Source: Dastarcus helophoroides (lineage: Eukaryota > Arthropoda > Insecta > Coleoptera > Bothrideridae). Taken from it: a stretch of 64,000 nucleotides of DNA. The stretch is from contig CM053327.1 of NCBI GenBank assembly GCA_028583605.1, positions 19,269,629 to 19,333,628 of the forward strand. The letters run 5' to 3'. Positions 9,520 through 23,294 of the stretch are shown here, piece after piece (positions within the stretch are counted from its first letter, which is position 1; each line of letters starts with the position of its first letter). The notes under the pieces were generated by a model that worked only from the letters and a program-made list of their open reading frames with translations, was not told the origin of the DNA and did no database searches. A program made the position numbers and the translations under genes.

Positions 9520-11012
9520 ATCGCTAAATGTAAATATTCCTGCTGAGGCAGAAATAAAGCGAGCAATATCCCAACTAAAATCCGGTAAAACTGCAGAACC
9601 CGACAACCTCCCTCCCGAAATTTTCAAGGCTTGTCCTGGTGTTATAACCAATCTCATAACGCCAATCTTAAAAACTGCATGGATATCAGAACAATTTCCA
9701 GATAAATGGAAAGAGGGGCTAATAATTAAAATGCCAAAAAAGGGTGACTTCCGCGAGTGTCGTAATTGGCGAGGAATCACACTCTTAAACACCATTAACA
9801 AAGTTACTGCCATCATAATACACAACCGTTTTTCAGAAGCAGTAGAATCAACTCTTAGACAAGAGCAAGCTGGATTCGGACCCAATAGGTCACATGTATT
9901 GAGCAGCTCAACACTCTCCTCATAATCATTGAACAGTCACAGGAATTTAAATCTCCACTCTATTTACTGTTTATAGATTTTGAAAGAGCTTCTGATACAC
10001 TAAAGCATACGGCTATCTGGTGTGCTCTTTAATAGAAGGGTGTTCCAACCAAAATAATTAACATCATCAAAGCTCTTTACAACCAAGCTAACTGTCGTGT
10101 TATACACAAAGGAAAAGGAGGAGTGAAGACACCAGTCCCGAACGGAGTAAAACAAGGCTGCATACTACCTCCAATATTATTTAACATCGTACTCGATTCC
10201 GTCCTCTTGAAAGCAAACAAAGCAAAGAGAGGAATAAGATGGGAACTTACAACACGTCTAGAGGATCTAAATTATGCGGACGATATCTGTACTACCCCAC
10301 ACTTTCAACGACATGTCAGAAAAACTAAATGCTCTGAAAAGAGAAGCAGAGAAAGTGGGTCTGAAAATCAACACAAACAAAACCAAAGAAATCCGGTTGA
10401 ATACGGCCAATGAAGCAAACCTACACATTAACAACAACCGAATAGAAAAAGTAGATGATTTTGTATATCTCGAAAGCGTAGTCAATCATACGGGTGGCAC
10501 TGACAGAGATGTGGACGAACGAATTATGAAAGCATGCAGAGCGTTTGGATTATTGAAGCCAATTTGGCGTTCTAGAACCCATTAGTACTTAACCAAAATT
10601 CGCATATTTAATACAAACGTAAAATCAGTGCTACTTTACGGATGTGAAACTTGGAAGACCACTAAGTCAATAACCAACAAGTTCCAAGTATTTGTTAACA
10701 GGTGCCTACGCAAGATAATGCGTATTTGGTGGCCTAATAAAATTACAAATGAAGAACTTTGAAGCAGAACTAAGCAGGAAAGAATTGACTTAGAGATATG
10801 GCGAAGAAAATGGGGTCGGCTGGGATATATAATCCGCAACCGAAAAAGTACTGCCCATAAAGCCCTGGCAGAGGAAGACCAAAAATGACATGGAAAAGCA
10901 CGGTAATAGACGCGGTCAAAAGAATGAATAAAACCTGGGGCGAAATAAAACAAATGCCTATAAATAATCGGACCAGATGGCGAAATTTCATAGAGGCCCT
11001 ATGTTCCAACTA
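9520..11012 (+). pseudogene. RTE-type LINE, reverse transcriptase to C-terminus, frameshifted
   Basis: A nearly continuous polymerase can be followed through three frames. It includes SGKTAEPDNLPPEIFK, PKKGDFRECRNWRGITLLN, LRQEQAGFGPNRS, LYLLFIDFERA (block A), GVKQGCILPPILFNIVLD (block B), LEDLNYADDIC (catalytic YADD near 10270), EKVGLKINTNKTKEIRLN, YLESVVNHTGGTDRDV, PIWRSR, FNTNVKSVLLYGCETWKT and VNRCLRKIMRIWWP. The block order and the GCETWK...IWWP C-terminus are those of the RTE clade. Several stops and frameshifts make it inactive. The endonuclease part is missing at the 5' end, as usual for 5'-truncated copies. It ends near EALCSN-stop, followed by a short ATT repeat. Confidence 0.85.
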
Positions 11013-11019
11013 AGAAATT

Positions 11020-13560
11020 TTGGGAACCTATTATTATTATTAAAAATCGCTGTTAGAAATCTCTGTAAGAAATAATAGGTTAGGTTCAGGACGCGCTGTA
11101 CAATTTTTGTGAAAAGCTGTGATTTACTAATTCTAAATAATATACCATATAAATAAATGCGAGAACAATTACTCAAACAATAAAGAGCAAAAAATGATAG
11201 AAACTTTCACACATGTCTAACTCTTTAAGCTGAATCCACACCAATAAAAATTTCTGTTGTGTGTGGTATTTTAAAATTAAAAAAAAATATTTTTCACGTC
11301 ATATCAATTATTTTGTGGCGTCAATAGTTATGTTGCGTGCAGTGAAAGAATCTTTGACTATGGAGCAAAAACCCTGGACATAATCTTACTATTTTTGTCA
11401 AATACAACGCACAATATAAAATTTTATTGATGTGGATCCGATTTGGAACTTAAAGTGCCTTTTTTCTTCCTGCTCATTTTATTGGCCTTATGGTCATGAG
11501 TTTATGATAAATAGAAATAAAAATAAGATATTTAAAATATTAAACGTTTTGGGCACTTCTGTTCTCTGTACGTCATAAAAAACCAAAATTATTAAAGTTT
11601 TTCCCTCTAGTTTTTTTCTTACATGCTTTCAGAATCAATTCGGATAGTTTATTATGTTATTCCTAGGCACCAGACGCTTCGTAATTTTTAATTGACCCAG
11701 TTATTGTCTCGTTCCAACAGCGCCACTACCGTTAATATCAATATCAATCAATTAATAATTTGAGCAATTTTCTAATGCAATGGTGCTGTGCTTTTAGTTG
11801 ATTGGAGCCAAATCATAGGTTAAAAATTTTAAGCGAGCCACACTATTACAACTTAAAAATTGATGACTAATGATGACTTATTTTCCTTAACTCTAGCGAA
11901 CCACAAAGCACAAAGGTGAAAAGTAAAAATAAAAACACTACCAGAACTGGAAAACTGATCCTAAAAAACTCTGAATCTGAAAACCTAACATACCATTTCA
12001 TCATAGTTAACGCGAGCCACATCAGAAGTTTCCACGAGCCACATGTGGCTCCCGAGTCACGGGTTGGGCGCCACTTTCTAGTGCATTAAAATTAAAGCTT
12101 CAAGCAAAAAACACGGATCCCATAAATTTTCTTCGGCTGACGCAAATCTAAATTTAGGATTTCATTTACTGCAAACTGAAGTCAGCTTTGGGTAATTTAA
12201 TTAGTTTTCACCGACTTTTTTAAAAATAGAAACTGCAAAAGGATTTATTCTTTAATTATACTTCATTTAATCATGTTTGTCTTGTGGCCTTGATTCGATT
12301 TCGAATTTTAATTAACACGGAAAGTATTTCCTTGAAATATTCCATCCTTAATATCGTTTACAGTGTCGTAAATACTCAGTAAGTCATAGATGCATTATTA
12401 TTTTGTTACATTCTATAATAAGATCTATCAATCGATGTGGGATGAGGAAATTTTTGTTTGATAAAATCATGATGACATTGAAAAATTTTTCTCCAAAACT
12501 TTCAAAAAAATGTTCTGTTGATATAGACAAATATTATATTGCAAAAGCCAAAGAAAATGCAAGATGTACTTTCCGGTCTTTATTGATAATAATGTAATAC
12601 TTCTAAGATCTATGATAATAAATTAAATTCTTGGCCTTTACCATGATTTACTTTCATAACCAATTCTTACAAAATTAGGTAGCCACATAAATAAAAGTTA
12701 CTCAAAGGTTTTACTAATAATTTATTATTGAACCAAGATAACTAATAGCAATAAAATATTTTTATAAATTTACAAATTGGATAAAAGGAAAACCCTTATA
12801 ACAAAATAAATCCCAGAAAATAAAGTCATTAAACGTAAGAAAATAATCGCATTAAACCTATTCAAATTATTTTGGCACCTTTAAAATACAATTATTGACT
12901 AATTATACAGTTTTAAAAAACCTTTCTACTCATTAAATCTCTTTTATAATTCTTAAAAAATAATTTCATTTTTTACAAAACAATATTTACTACTCGATAT
13001 TACTTACAATATACTTTTCAAGTTATAAAACACTAATCTTTTAACAATAAAAAATTTTATGTACATAATTATATTGAATCTGTAAGGAAACCAGAACGTA
13101 ATTAGTTGAACTGATAATTAAAATGTACAAATGTGTATCGTGTAGTTTAGTTGTATCACTTAAAACTTTGCGAAAAACTTATATATGGTTAGCTAATACA
13201 TATTTACTAACAGGCGAAGTATTGAAAAGATGTTAATCAGTGCTAAATGTACATTGTTTATTACAAGGTTTCCTAAAAGAATATAGAGTTTTTATCGCAG
13301 AAATAATGAGTTAAAAGCTAAGAAAATGTTCGTTTTTCCCAAGAATATCGTTGCTTTGAAAATAAATTTTACATATACTTATATTAACACAGATATGACG
13401 GGGTTAACGATTGTGTCCTAATATTTAACTTCATACTCTAATCACTTCATTCGAAAAAGACTCACTGATGGATGGATGTTTTATTTAACAACTTATTCTT
13501 AAAGTAAGAAACATGTTTGTGGCGGAATAATTTTACCCTCACATCGGTCCATCAATCTCT
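11020..13560. other. AT-rich stretch without a gene
   Basis: No exon was recognised. At 11990-12075 GCGAGCCACATC...GAGCCACATGTGGCTCCCGAGTCACGGGTTGGGCGCCACT resembles the inner and terminal part of hAT-type elements, but no matching left end was found. The rest, especially 12300-13450, is strongly AT-rich without visible structure. Confidence 0.4.
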
Positions 13561-13580
13561 CCATTTTCTTAAAAATCAGG

Positions 13581-13705
13581 TCACCGCATTAGAGAGTTTA
13601 ATAAAAATACTGCTACAGGTGCTGCGATTACAGGACGACCCAGGACGGCAGATGAAAGGGCGTCGTTGCTGCGAGACCGATGACCCCTTGCCGGTTCTGC
13701 TAACC
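13581..13705 (-). CDS. Terminal exon of the Ig-superfamily gene, GPI-signal-like tail
   Basis: The acceptor TGTGTCTGTTTAG|GG precedes 125 nt: two nucleotides completing a codon, 40 codons and TGA at 13581-13583. The peptide has a basic, polar stretch (EPARGHRSRSND) followed by SSAVLGRPVIAAPVAVFLLN and a short end, the usual layout of a GPI-attachment signal: small residues, spacer, hydrophobic tail. The incoming phase needs one nucleotide from upstream, which the 54-nt exon at 25381-25434 supplies (G + GG). The joint therefore reads ...SIVGG-LAEPARG. DIP and lachesin proteins are commonly GPI-anchored, which fits. Assignment to this gene rests on phase, strand and tail type, not on sequence identity. 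Confidence 0.6.
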
Positions 13706-13759
13706 CTAAACAGACACACAATGGATTAGTCCCTATACTTTCTTCAGATTAATTTTGTT

Positions 13760-16090
13760 GACAAGACAGTGTCCTATGGTTCTTTTAATATAGCTAAAAT
13801 CTGTTTCAGAGATTGATTGAATCGAGTTTCAGCAAAGTCATGGAAGCATGAAAACAAGGTTAATTGCATTTCCAGAAATTTATGATTTATGGGCCTTTTT
13901 AAAGGTGTTGAGGCGATTTATAAAAATTATTTCATTTTTCTTTTGATTGCTTGAAATCGAAGATTGAAATAGGGAATATTAATATTGTATTGGTTCTGTC
14001 TTTTATTAATTAGCAATATTACAAAGATATAAAACAATTTTCTTTAATAAAATTCAATATCCCGTATTTAAATGCAATTTTAATAAGGGAAAGATGTCAA
14101 TTATTTAATTTATTCATTTAATTTTCATTCAATATACACTTTTTCTATATAATATAGAGGTGAAAACGATCACAACATTTGTCATTCTATACAAACTGCC
14201 ATTTACTTTTTATTTCAGAATTGTGTAAACAAGTGGTTGCTTGATGAAACTAGATGAACTTAAAACTAAATAAAATTATTAACATGGAAATAGAAATAAA
14301 ACTATGTTTCCTGGGAAGTTATCATGTTGTAATAATTAATAATATTAATAAATTGTGAAATGATAAATTGGTAATCGTGGAGTGCATTACTGCTTTAATA
14401 GAATTTACTATTGTTGAGACGGAATGATGATTCATATGAAGGTGTTCACCTAGGAGTTTTTACGAACCCTTCAAAAATGCAATAATCTGGAACATGTGAT
14501 CTATGCAAGCAATTCATACATGTCTTGAAAATAGCTGATATGTCAAAAAATTTTAAAAAGACCTACCACATAGTACACATTAGTATTCTAAAGTCTTGTA
14601 ATTCGTACAATTTTTTAAATAAAAAAACTCTTTTTGGTAAAAATGAATTAACCATAGACAGCGACGACCCAGAAAGTTAGATATGTTAATGAACGATGCT
14701 CTGACAATACAAGAGCCGCACACCGCACAGGGAATTTGATCATTGGTACATTTTTTACCAACAACTTAACTGCCTACAAATGTGCTGTAAAATTAAATAA
14801 TTCGGCTGTCTTACCACTGAATTTTAATTCTGTGGATGCGTCGCATCGTTATTTACTTTTAAGGATTCATGTTTTGTTTGCGTTAGACCGATTATTTATT
14901 TTCATGAGTTGTAACGATTTTTCTCACGCATAGGTTGCCTAACGAAACCGAAAATGTAAAATATGTTCAACTATTTTCATAATAGTTTCAAGTGTATCGA
15001 AATACAATAAATTATGCTGCGAAATAATTACATAAAACATTAATTAGCGATGTTTCTTTCTGGACAGTCTAGTTTATCATAACATTTGTTGGGCGATTGA
15101 TAGCAAAATAAGCATCTGTTGACCTATGAAGTCGTAAATCAATTGTTACGATCAGTAGCGTTGGGTTAGGGAGGAGGGTATATAGCTTAATTTCCCTCTT
15201 TGATTAAGATTGTTTTTTTCGACAATTATCACAAAGGAAGATGTAGACCTACAATTGCAGAAGAATCGTTTTATTTTTAGAATTTATTTTATATATAGAG
15301 AGGTAAAAAACGAAAACAAGTTATTCGCCTGTTTTTCTGGGGTATCCGCATCGATAACGCTCTTTAAAATGCAAATTCGCCTTATCTCTGGAGATACAAT
15401 TTTATCGGCTTATGTGCGAATATTTCATTATTTTACGAGAAAACTACCATAAAAATTCCTCGTATCACATCAATGTTATATGACATGTTTGTGCGAGTGC
15501 CATGTTTATATTACCAAGCTTACAAAGTTAATCTTAACAGCATTTATGTTTCTTTTTTGAAGCGATATCTGAGATAAAGGAAGGCGGAAAACGAGAAACG
15601 AAGAACGAAGCCAAACCGTTGTTTAATATACATAATATAGGATTCTCCATTCTCTTCAAAAATATAAGACCATGCTGAATAAGGATCAATTTTTCTTTGT
15701 GAGAGTTCTACTACGACTAGGAAAAAGATAAATTTCAATGTAATTGAGACTTACAACGAGACTTTCCGATAAGTTGTACAGATCAGATAACTTTGTTGCT
15801 ATAAAAATAGGTGAAGCATGTTTCAATACTTTTCATGATTTTATTCTGTAGATAAAATATTCGCAGTTTGAAAATATCTAAATAAGATTTTATCTGCAGT
15901 ACACATCTATACATGTGTGTTTTAAAATAATAAGTCATGTAAGTGTAATTTTGTTGGAAAATTATTATTTTCTATGTAATACGTGGTTTTTCCTGTGCAC
16001 TTTAATTGGCTAAAATCGACTTTGATTGTTCTTTTCAACATACTTTACGATTCATATGTGTCTGCCCTAATAAAAAGTATCACAAAATGG
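13760..16090. other. AT-rich intronic stretch
   Basis: No gene or known transposon recognised. The open frames at 14736-14933, 15210-15452 and 15544-15738 lack motifs, and none has a convincing splice context. Confidence 0.4.
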
Positions 16091-16103
16091 TTAAAATTTA
16101 ATT

Positions 16104-16230
16104 TTAAAAATGGACGTTTAATAAGGCCAAGGCAATTAAAGCAATGAGGAATATAGAAATCATTGATATGCTGTACAAGTGATGGATGGTACATCTGCTA
16201 TAATCGTTCGACTTGTTTAGGTGGAAGAAC
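16104..16230 (-). CDS. Possible alternative terminal exon with hydrophobic tail
   Basis: A strong acceptor (CTCGGACCTCTCTTTTTAG) precedes one codon-completing nucleotide, 41 codons and TAA. The peptide begins FFHLNKSNDYSRCTIHHL and ends in ISMISIFLIALIALALLNVHF, a hydrophobic C-terminus like a GPI signal or tail anchor. It is on the same strand as the Ig gene and lies between its 54-nt exon and its last exon. Its phase (one nucleotide first) does not fit the 54-nt exon as I read it, but would fit any exon ending in phase 2. It may be an alternative 3' end, part of another gene, or chance. Confidence 0.35.
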
Positions 16231-16859
16231 CTAAAAAGAGAGGTCCGAGAAGAGGTAGCAAAATTTAATTGAATTGCATGGAGTTTCAATAACGGTCGCT
16301 TTATTTATATAAAAGTTCGAGTTTTGAAAAGAAAAATAATTTGGATGGTTTTTCAGATGTTTCGAATAACTTTTTAGATTACTTAATGTGAAAATCTCAG
16401 TTTATGTGTTTCTAACATGAAACATTTTGTATTAAAATATCGATGTTACATCTCATATCGTCCAGATCGCCAGTAAAGTTATTTCCTAACTTATTGGGAA
16501 GAGATTCTCAAATAAAGTAACATTAATGGAAAGCCAATTGAATAATATTTTAAAATCTTTATAAAAATGGAATATTGTACTTTTATTGTTTTTTAAATCG
16601 CAATAGTGTAAACTTACCCTGCATTTATTCAAAATGTCGACTTTTTTTTTAATTTTTTTTAACTTTCGACTCCTCAATATTTTTATTTTTTTAAAAACCT
16701 TGAATTAAATTATAATACAACTTCCAAAATTTTTCTTTCTTTGAAGTTTCGATTTTTTTCAGCTTCACTAGGAAAATTAATCTAAGGGCTCTCTTTCTTT
16801 GTGTATTCTTTCTTTTCATTCTTTTATTCATTCTTTCTCTTTCTTAATGCATTAGTCAC

Positions 16860-17290
16860 CTGTTTACCAAGCAGTTATCATCACCCTTCCCAAAAACTTT
16901 CTGTGGTAAATTCACTAGACTCACGAGCTTACATTGGGCCGGATGGCAAAAAAGTGGTCAAAGGACTATTTTTTCAACTTTTGAATTTAGATTTGAGATT
17001 TTCGAGATAGTTCAAGGAAAAGTTGCTACATATTTTTAAGAACTATAACAGTGGTGTCTCTGGTGGACCCACGGTCACCGGCCGCCAACAAAACTGTGAC
17101 CGGCAAAACATGGACCATGTTCCTGTATGAACCACTATTCTTTATAAAACCGTCCGGCGACTTACCGGACGCCCAAAACCGGTGTGTTTGTGAAGCTACA
17201 CTAAAGACCCTTGGGGAAAAACCCTACCAACTAGAGGCCCACAAACATGAGCCTTTGCGTAATATAATTTCACCAAATAAATACTGATTT
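16860..17290. repeat. GC-richer island with several short hairpins
   Basis: Against an AT-rich background this block has three nearby hairpins: GGTCACCGGC...GCCGGTCACAG-type arms near 17068-17106, CGTCCGG...CCGGACG near 17150-17171, and a weaker ACCCTTGGGGAAAAACCCT segment near 17207. An open frame at 17051-17287 crosses it, but I recognise no domain. It is probably an unclassified repeat or a diverged element. Confidence 0.4.
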
Positions 17291-17299
17291 AATTGGCCA

Positions 17300-18500
17300 C
17301 ATTTGAAGAGAGGCTGTGTATTTAAAGCGTCATGTTGAGAGAGACATTTTTACAGCAGTTTATTTGGGAAATGTACTATATTTTCGTTTGTTACATAAAG
17401 CAGGTTTGGAATTTATAAACAGAAAAAAATTACTTTATACATGCAGTTTATAGGAACATTTAAAAACACATTTAAATATGTATAGAGTTACAAAATGAAT
17501 GGTGCCTGGAGAAAATATGTAAATATTCCTTCATAAGACACCAAAAGATTTTTACCTCCTTCAACCGCCTTTTGAAATTTTCATTTTTTGCAACCTGTGA
17601 CATGAATTCTGGGAGCCAGGGCAATATAGCTGGCTCACTTATCGGCTTGTCGCAACATGATGGGGAATTCAATAACAAATTAAAATAATTATTAATTTCT
17701 GGTTGAACCCAGATGAAATGGAATAGCCAATTTAAACTGTGAAGGTAAAATTAATAATAATTATAATAAGTTCATGATAGTTGTTTAAATTCCAACTAAG
17801 GTTTCACCTATTAAGATTGATATTTTGGTTAAACATTATAATTAAAAGACATAATTCGTTGTAACTACAAAACAAACACTATAGTTATACTAATCATCAG
17901 TTTAGTGGTATATTTCAAAAATATATTTTTGTAGTCAAAGGCACTCTTTTTAAATCTTTACAATGAATTGTATAAAATTATCCTTTATTTTATAAATTCA
18001 ATAATTAGTTTTATTTACCGTTTTACTTAAGAAATCCACAACTGGATAAAATGATTTTTAAAAAAGATTACCGTCTCTTCTTTATATGGAAAGAAAAAAT
18101 CTACAACCTTACAACTATTATTATTTGTTATTACGTGCAATTACACAACTTCTCAACATACTTTTGATGAAGATTCATTGCCGTCCAGAACAAAACTGTG
18201 TTAAACAAAATCTAGGCAAAATTATAAAAATGTCGCTTTAAAATATGAGCCCTTACACTAGGTACCCTACAGTTCTTTGGAGCTCGCTCGTTGGTAATTA
18301 TATTTATAATTAGTCTTTATCTCTTATTAAACGGTTTCATTTAATAAACAATCGAAAAAAAACAGCGGTAACACTCGTTTAAAAACCTCCCCTAAAAATC
18401 ACCCCCCAGTAGATTTATTTTTTTTAAGTATTTTTCTCTTATTTCATAAATAATTGCCTGTGACAAAATTAGACTTTTGACCATTTTTTCCGGAATCCGG
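17300..18500. other. AT-rich stretch without a gene
   Basis: Nothing was recognised except weak, unassignable frames such as 17678-17472 on the minus strand. Confidence 0.4.
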
Positions 18501-18539
18501 CCCACTGTGGAGCGGTAGCTAGCAATTTCACAGCCAAGA

Positions 18540-19460
18540 AATCTTTCAGATGAATTGAACAAAATTCGTTTTAGTCTCCGCAACAACGGTTACAAGTTTC
18601 GCGACATTGAATCTGCCATCAAACGTCATCCTCACCTCGCTCCTGGTCCTTCTCAAAACTTAATTATTTCCTCTAAAGCCTTTCTCTCTTATGTTCACAT
18701 AGTAACAGATCGAATAGGAACTTAATTGAGAAAACACAACATGAATTTCATTTTGTAATCATCGTCAAAAATCCAACAGCTTCTCCCATTTTCCAGAGAT
18801 AAAATTTCATCCTTATGTTCTAATGGTGTGTACAGGGTTCCTTGTTCTTGTGGTGCAGTGTATATTAGGGGTCGATCTTTCAAGGCGCGAATATCCGAAC
18901 ACTAAAGATGTCTTCGATCTGATTCATTTTCACAGTCAGCCATTGCGGAACATTAATATGATATGGACATAAGATTCTTTATGATAATATTTCAGTTATG
19001 TCCAATGCTATAAAAGGAAGATACGCGATGTCATTGAAATTCAAAAGTTGGAGAAAAAATCAACAGAGATGATGGTTACATGCGTTCCTCGATCTGGAAA
19101 CCAACCATCGGTAATCTTCAGAAGTAATCGCCCAAACAAATGGTATATAACATTTCTTTTCTCCAGAGATTCTATTCTTCAGAGATTTCCGATCAGTCTC
19201 TTCTGTCTAAACAATCTTGTCGTTTGTACAAACTTTCATTTCAGAAGAGTTTCTCCTCTGGTGTGGTGGACATTTTGAGTTGCTGCGCTCCGCCGTTTTG
19301 AATTTGGTTTTTCATTTCTTGTATATTTCTCTTGTATTTTTGTACTTTCATTTATTGTTTCTTTTGTTTCTGAATGAGAACCTAAGATGATGGGCGAAAC
19401 GTCGAACACTTTTAGTAGTTCTTTGACACGATTCGATCCCGGGAGACGTATATTGTTGCG
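18540..19460 (+). pseudogene. Penelope-like element, end of RT plus GIY-YIG endonuclease and tail (copy 2)
   Basis: The frame starting near 18555 reads LNKIRFSLRNNGYKFRDIESAI, the connector after reverse transcriptase. After frameshifts, KIQQLLPFSRDKISSLCSNG is followed by VYRVPCSCGAVYI, RGRSFKARISEH near 18830-18905. The latter is the Penelope GIY-YIG endonuclease start, with its CxC zinc residues, tyrosines, arginine and EH pair. The invariant YIG has become YIRG by a small insertion. After it come IEIQKL... and the 3' tail with GATGATGGGCGAAACGTCGAA at 19387-19408. The hammerhead-like core is blurred here (CTGAATGA). The copy is 5'-truncated and has multiple frameshifts. Confidence 0.8.
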
Positions 19461-21700
19461 TGTTATCGGTTCGAAAATTAAAACTTCGTGAATGGTAAAC
19501 ACTTTATTTCAAACTTATTTGGCAACACTGCGATTACGATTTACTTAACTATCAGACTATCTGACTAACTAACTAACTCACTGAGGAAAAGGCGACCGCG
19601 TATTTATACCGTTCCGGTTTTCCAGAACGGATCTCCGTACAGATAAGATTATCGCTTGTCTGGAACGCTTATTTGCCGTATGATTCATTCTCGCGGCCGT
19701 TTCCTATTATCAAATGTTTCCAGAGAGTTCCTTATACTACACTATCACTAACACAAATTTAATAACTACATTTTGTTACATTTTGTTCTTAAGAGTTCCT
19801 AGAAATCTATTCATAACTTTGCTACGGAGTCGTCGCAACTGAGTAGTCGCAAAAGAGGATAGTTTGTATTTTTTAAGCCATTATGAGAAAACTTCCCACT
19901 CAGGTTTTCCCGCTTATGAGAGAAGAAACAAAAATTTTAACACTTAAGGTGTTTAATTGAAAAATGTGTAAGTGGTATTTTTAAGAGGATTATAAAATTC
20001 TTTACACACTAAATTTGAGAGAGAAAAAAAAAGGAAATTTTCGGTTGGACACATTTTATGCTACTTGAAAAATGCTCCCGAAAATGTAAGCTGCAAAGTG
20101 GCACTGTAGGAAAATCCAATATCGAAACATGCATTTAGAGGCAACAATAGACAAAGTTTAACCGGCAATATCATAAACTGTTTGCGAGTCAGGAAAGCAT
20201 TAACTGAGGCCACAGCATAAAGACTGGAAGATGTCATGGTGAACCACGTGACCACTTAAGTATCCATTTGTTTCAATTACCTGCAAATTCAAAATATAAT
20301 TGCATTCTGTTATAGCTGACGCATGCTTTCTCTGCATAATGTTTGGCTTCCATTATTTATGTGGCCCGACAGGCTTCGGTTTACTTCAGCTAATTCACTT
20401 CCAATTTACTTTAAGTGTTTTGAGTGCCACAAATTTGAAAGGCGCTGATGTATATCCTTGGTTAGGTGGTAGGTGTGATAGTTTTATGTTGGCTCAAACA
20501 TAATAGACTTTTGATAAAGTTATAAACAATGGCGATAAAAGTCTTTCGAACAGCGATATTAATTAAAGATTCCTTGGAAAATGGTGATATCAGCGCAACT
20601 ACATAAATTCTAAATTTTGAATTTTATCTCTATAATGGTTTACAATTTTTAAATAAAATTTCATATCATAATGTAAAAAGATTCAAGGATTCTAAAAATG
20701 ATGTCATTTTTGGTGGTGTACTTTCGGTTATGTAGGAAATGGATATCAACTTTGTTGTTTTAAATTGAACACTTTATATATTTTTGCATTTTTGAATTCC
20801 CTGTCAAAAATATCAAATTTTGAATACAATGGATTCCTTTAGTCGAAAACATGACTTCATGTAATTAAATTTTCATTAGTCACATAAAATATTAGGCCAT
20901 AAATTAATTATAAAATTTCCTATTTTTAAAAATATCTTTGTAAAGCTCAGCATTTAAACTATTTTTTTTTATAAAGAATTTTATATACTAGACTAGAGTA
21001 AATGTCAAAAACATTTCCGTTCTTCTAATTGATAATATCCTAAACAGTATTCAAAGAATTTTGCAGAAATTTGTTTGGAATTTGAAATAATAATTTTTGT
21101 ATATGTGACTCCAACAGCTCATTTAATCTTGCAGTTCTACTTATTTTTTGGATAACCCCATATGAAAAAAATCTGGAGGCAATAGTATTCCTTCGCATTA
21201 TCCATCGGCCAGAAAAAAAACTTGTTCTTTAATTTTAGAATAATGCGCAGAAGTGTTTGGACGAGGATAAAGCCTTGTAATAAGAGGTAAAATATTAAGG
21301 TACTACTGTCGGTTTTAGAATTATCTTTTAGAATTTAATAAAATTCGACATATTGGTAGATAATAGTAATGATCCATTTACATTTTTGAAGAGGTACTGA
21401 AAATCAGTAAAAAATTATTGACATTTGAAATTTCACGCTTTTAACATTGAGCCTTATGGGAAACCAGGGGTTTTATCGTATTTTACAAGAAATACACCGT
21501 TCAGATTTCAGTAAAGCATTTTAGATATTTGGAAGTACAGCTTTAGAGCGTGTGAAGGTAGTAATTGGCCAAAAAATGAAATTATCATGCTTTTCCCGTA
21601 GTTTATTGAATATCGTGTCGTCATTTAAATGTACATAATTCGGCGATCCTCCATAGAATGAGTCACCAATGTTTACTTTCATTTTAAGGTTATTTGACAA
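19461..21700. other. Stretch without a recognised gene
   Basis: The first 450 bp (19461-19900) are less AT-rich and unlike the Penelope tail. They might be part of an LTR, but no TG...CA ends with a target duplication could be fixed. From 19900 on it is AT-rich with no supportable exon. Confidence 0.35.
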
Positions 21701-21959
21701 ACTTTTCACATATATGTAATACTTCTATATGGGCAGCTCCCTATTCTCTTCGTGAGTTTATCTCGACTAAATCCGACAAAGGTGGAACATGGGTTGTTGG
21801 CGAGTATTGCGCATGATCATCCGATGATCTGTGACAAATTTCTGGCAATACCACACGTTCAACCCATTTAATATGGAAGGAAAGTAAAAATACACGAATA
21901 AACCGAAAAATTTTAAACATGCTATTTGCAGACAAATTGAAAAAAATTTTAAAAATCAA

Positions 21960-22640
21960 TATTTTTAAAAAGCTGCAGTTGTGAAAGAATTTAAATTTTG
22001 AAAGGTCTAGTTTTTGAAAAAAATCGAAACTTTAAAAAAAATCGAAATTTTGAAAAAGAAGTCAAAATATTCAAAAACCTGGAAATTGTTAAAAAAGTTT
22101 GTCGAAACGCAGAAAAAAGTTTCAATAAAAAGTAAAATTTTTCAAATAGTGGAAATGCTGAAAAAATGTCAAACGTTTAAAAATTTTCGAAAAAGCATAA
22201 ACTTTGAAACATCGAGATTTTCAAAAAATTAAAACTTTCAAAAAAGTACAATTTTCGGAAAAGTCGAAACTTAAAAAAGTCGAAATTTGGGAAAAAATTT
22301 TGGTATCATATCTTCAAAAAAAAAACTGAATTTTTAGGAAAGCAAATATTTTGAACAAATTGAAATTACCGAAAGAGTCAAAATCTTGAAGAAGAGTTCG
22401 AAATTTTAAAAAGCTAAAATTCAAACGTTTTTAAAATCCAAAGTTTCATAAAAAGTTGAGATTTTGATAAAAAAACTCGTAATTTTGAAATGAAAACGAA
22501 ATTTTGAGAATATTGCAATCATTTAAAATAGCCGACATTTTCACAGCCAAAAACTTAAAACAGAACTTGAAAAATTGAACGAAAAACGAAATTTTTGGCC
22601 AAATTAAAAAAAATATAGTTAGAATATTGGAAATATTTTA
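21960..22640. repeat. Degenerate array of short TTTTGAAAAA-GTCGAAA type units
   Basis: Units of about 15-22 bp such as AAAAAATCGAAACTTTAAAA recur with heavy divergence over 680 bp. The array lies inside the 8-bp-TSD element. Similar arrays lie at 29870-30420 and 56150-56480. Confidence 0.6.
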
Positions 22641-23294
22641 AAATAAATTCTATCAAACTGACCTATTTTCTTGTATTCGTGGTTTAGGTGATTTTATCGT
22701 GTGGGCTAATATTTATTGATAATGAAATACATTTTGATATGCTCTAATATTAACAGTAGAATATATTACGGCATGTTGGTACGCTTGATGGTGACGCCCG
22801 TGATTATCATGCGCAACCACAAGTTTACACCTATTCGAAATCGCTCAAGGCACCCAAACAAGTATTCACTTCAAAAAATCAACATTTTCAAAAGTAGGAG
22901 CTGGTTATATACTGCATCAGCTTTATTTTTCAATAATAAATAATAACGACAAAAATAAATTATACAATTTTCACATCTTAAACACATTTCTTAAAAATTA
23001 TGTTAAATTTAAATTATATTTGAAAATATTACTGCTGAAGAATTATGCAGTGTAATTAGGCAACGTAATTCACGAATTTAATCGCCTCTGAACGGAGGCT
23101 GGTACCGCCTGGTACAGCAAGTGCGCGGGGATTCACAATATTGTAACGGTGCATATATTGATGACATTTAACGATTATATTCAATGTATTTAGTTACTTA
23201 TCGGCGGTCGAAGTGTTCGGATGGTAGTGATCGAGATAAACCTGAGGACGGACGACTTTCATATGCTTGACATTTTTCAAAAAGTACAATACAA

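Noticed and set aside
19460..19900. Possible solo LTR after the second Penelope copy
   Set aside because: No TG...CA ends with a matching 4-6 bp target duplication could be fixed.
23085..23150. GC-rich patch (CGCCTCTGAACGGAGGCTGG...) considered as a tRNA or structured RNA
   Set aside because: No cloverleaf with a T-loop GGTTCGA-type motif can be drawn; it lies inside the 2.2-kb TIR element.
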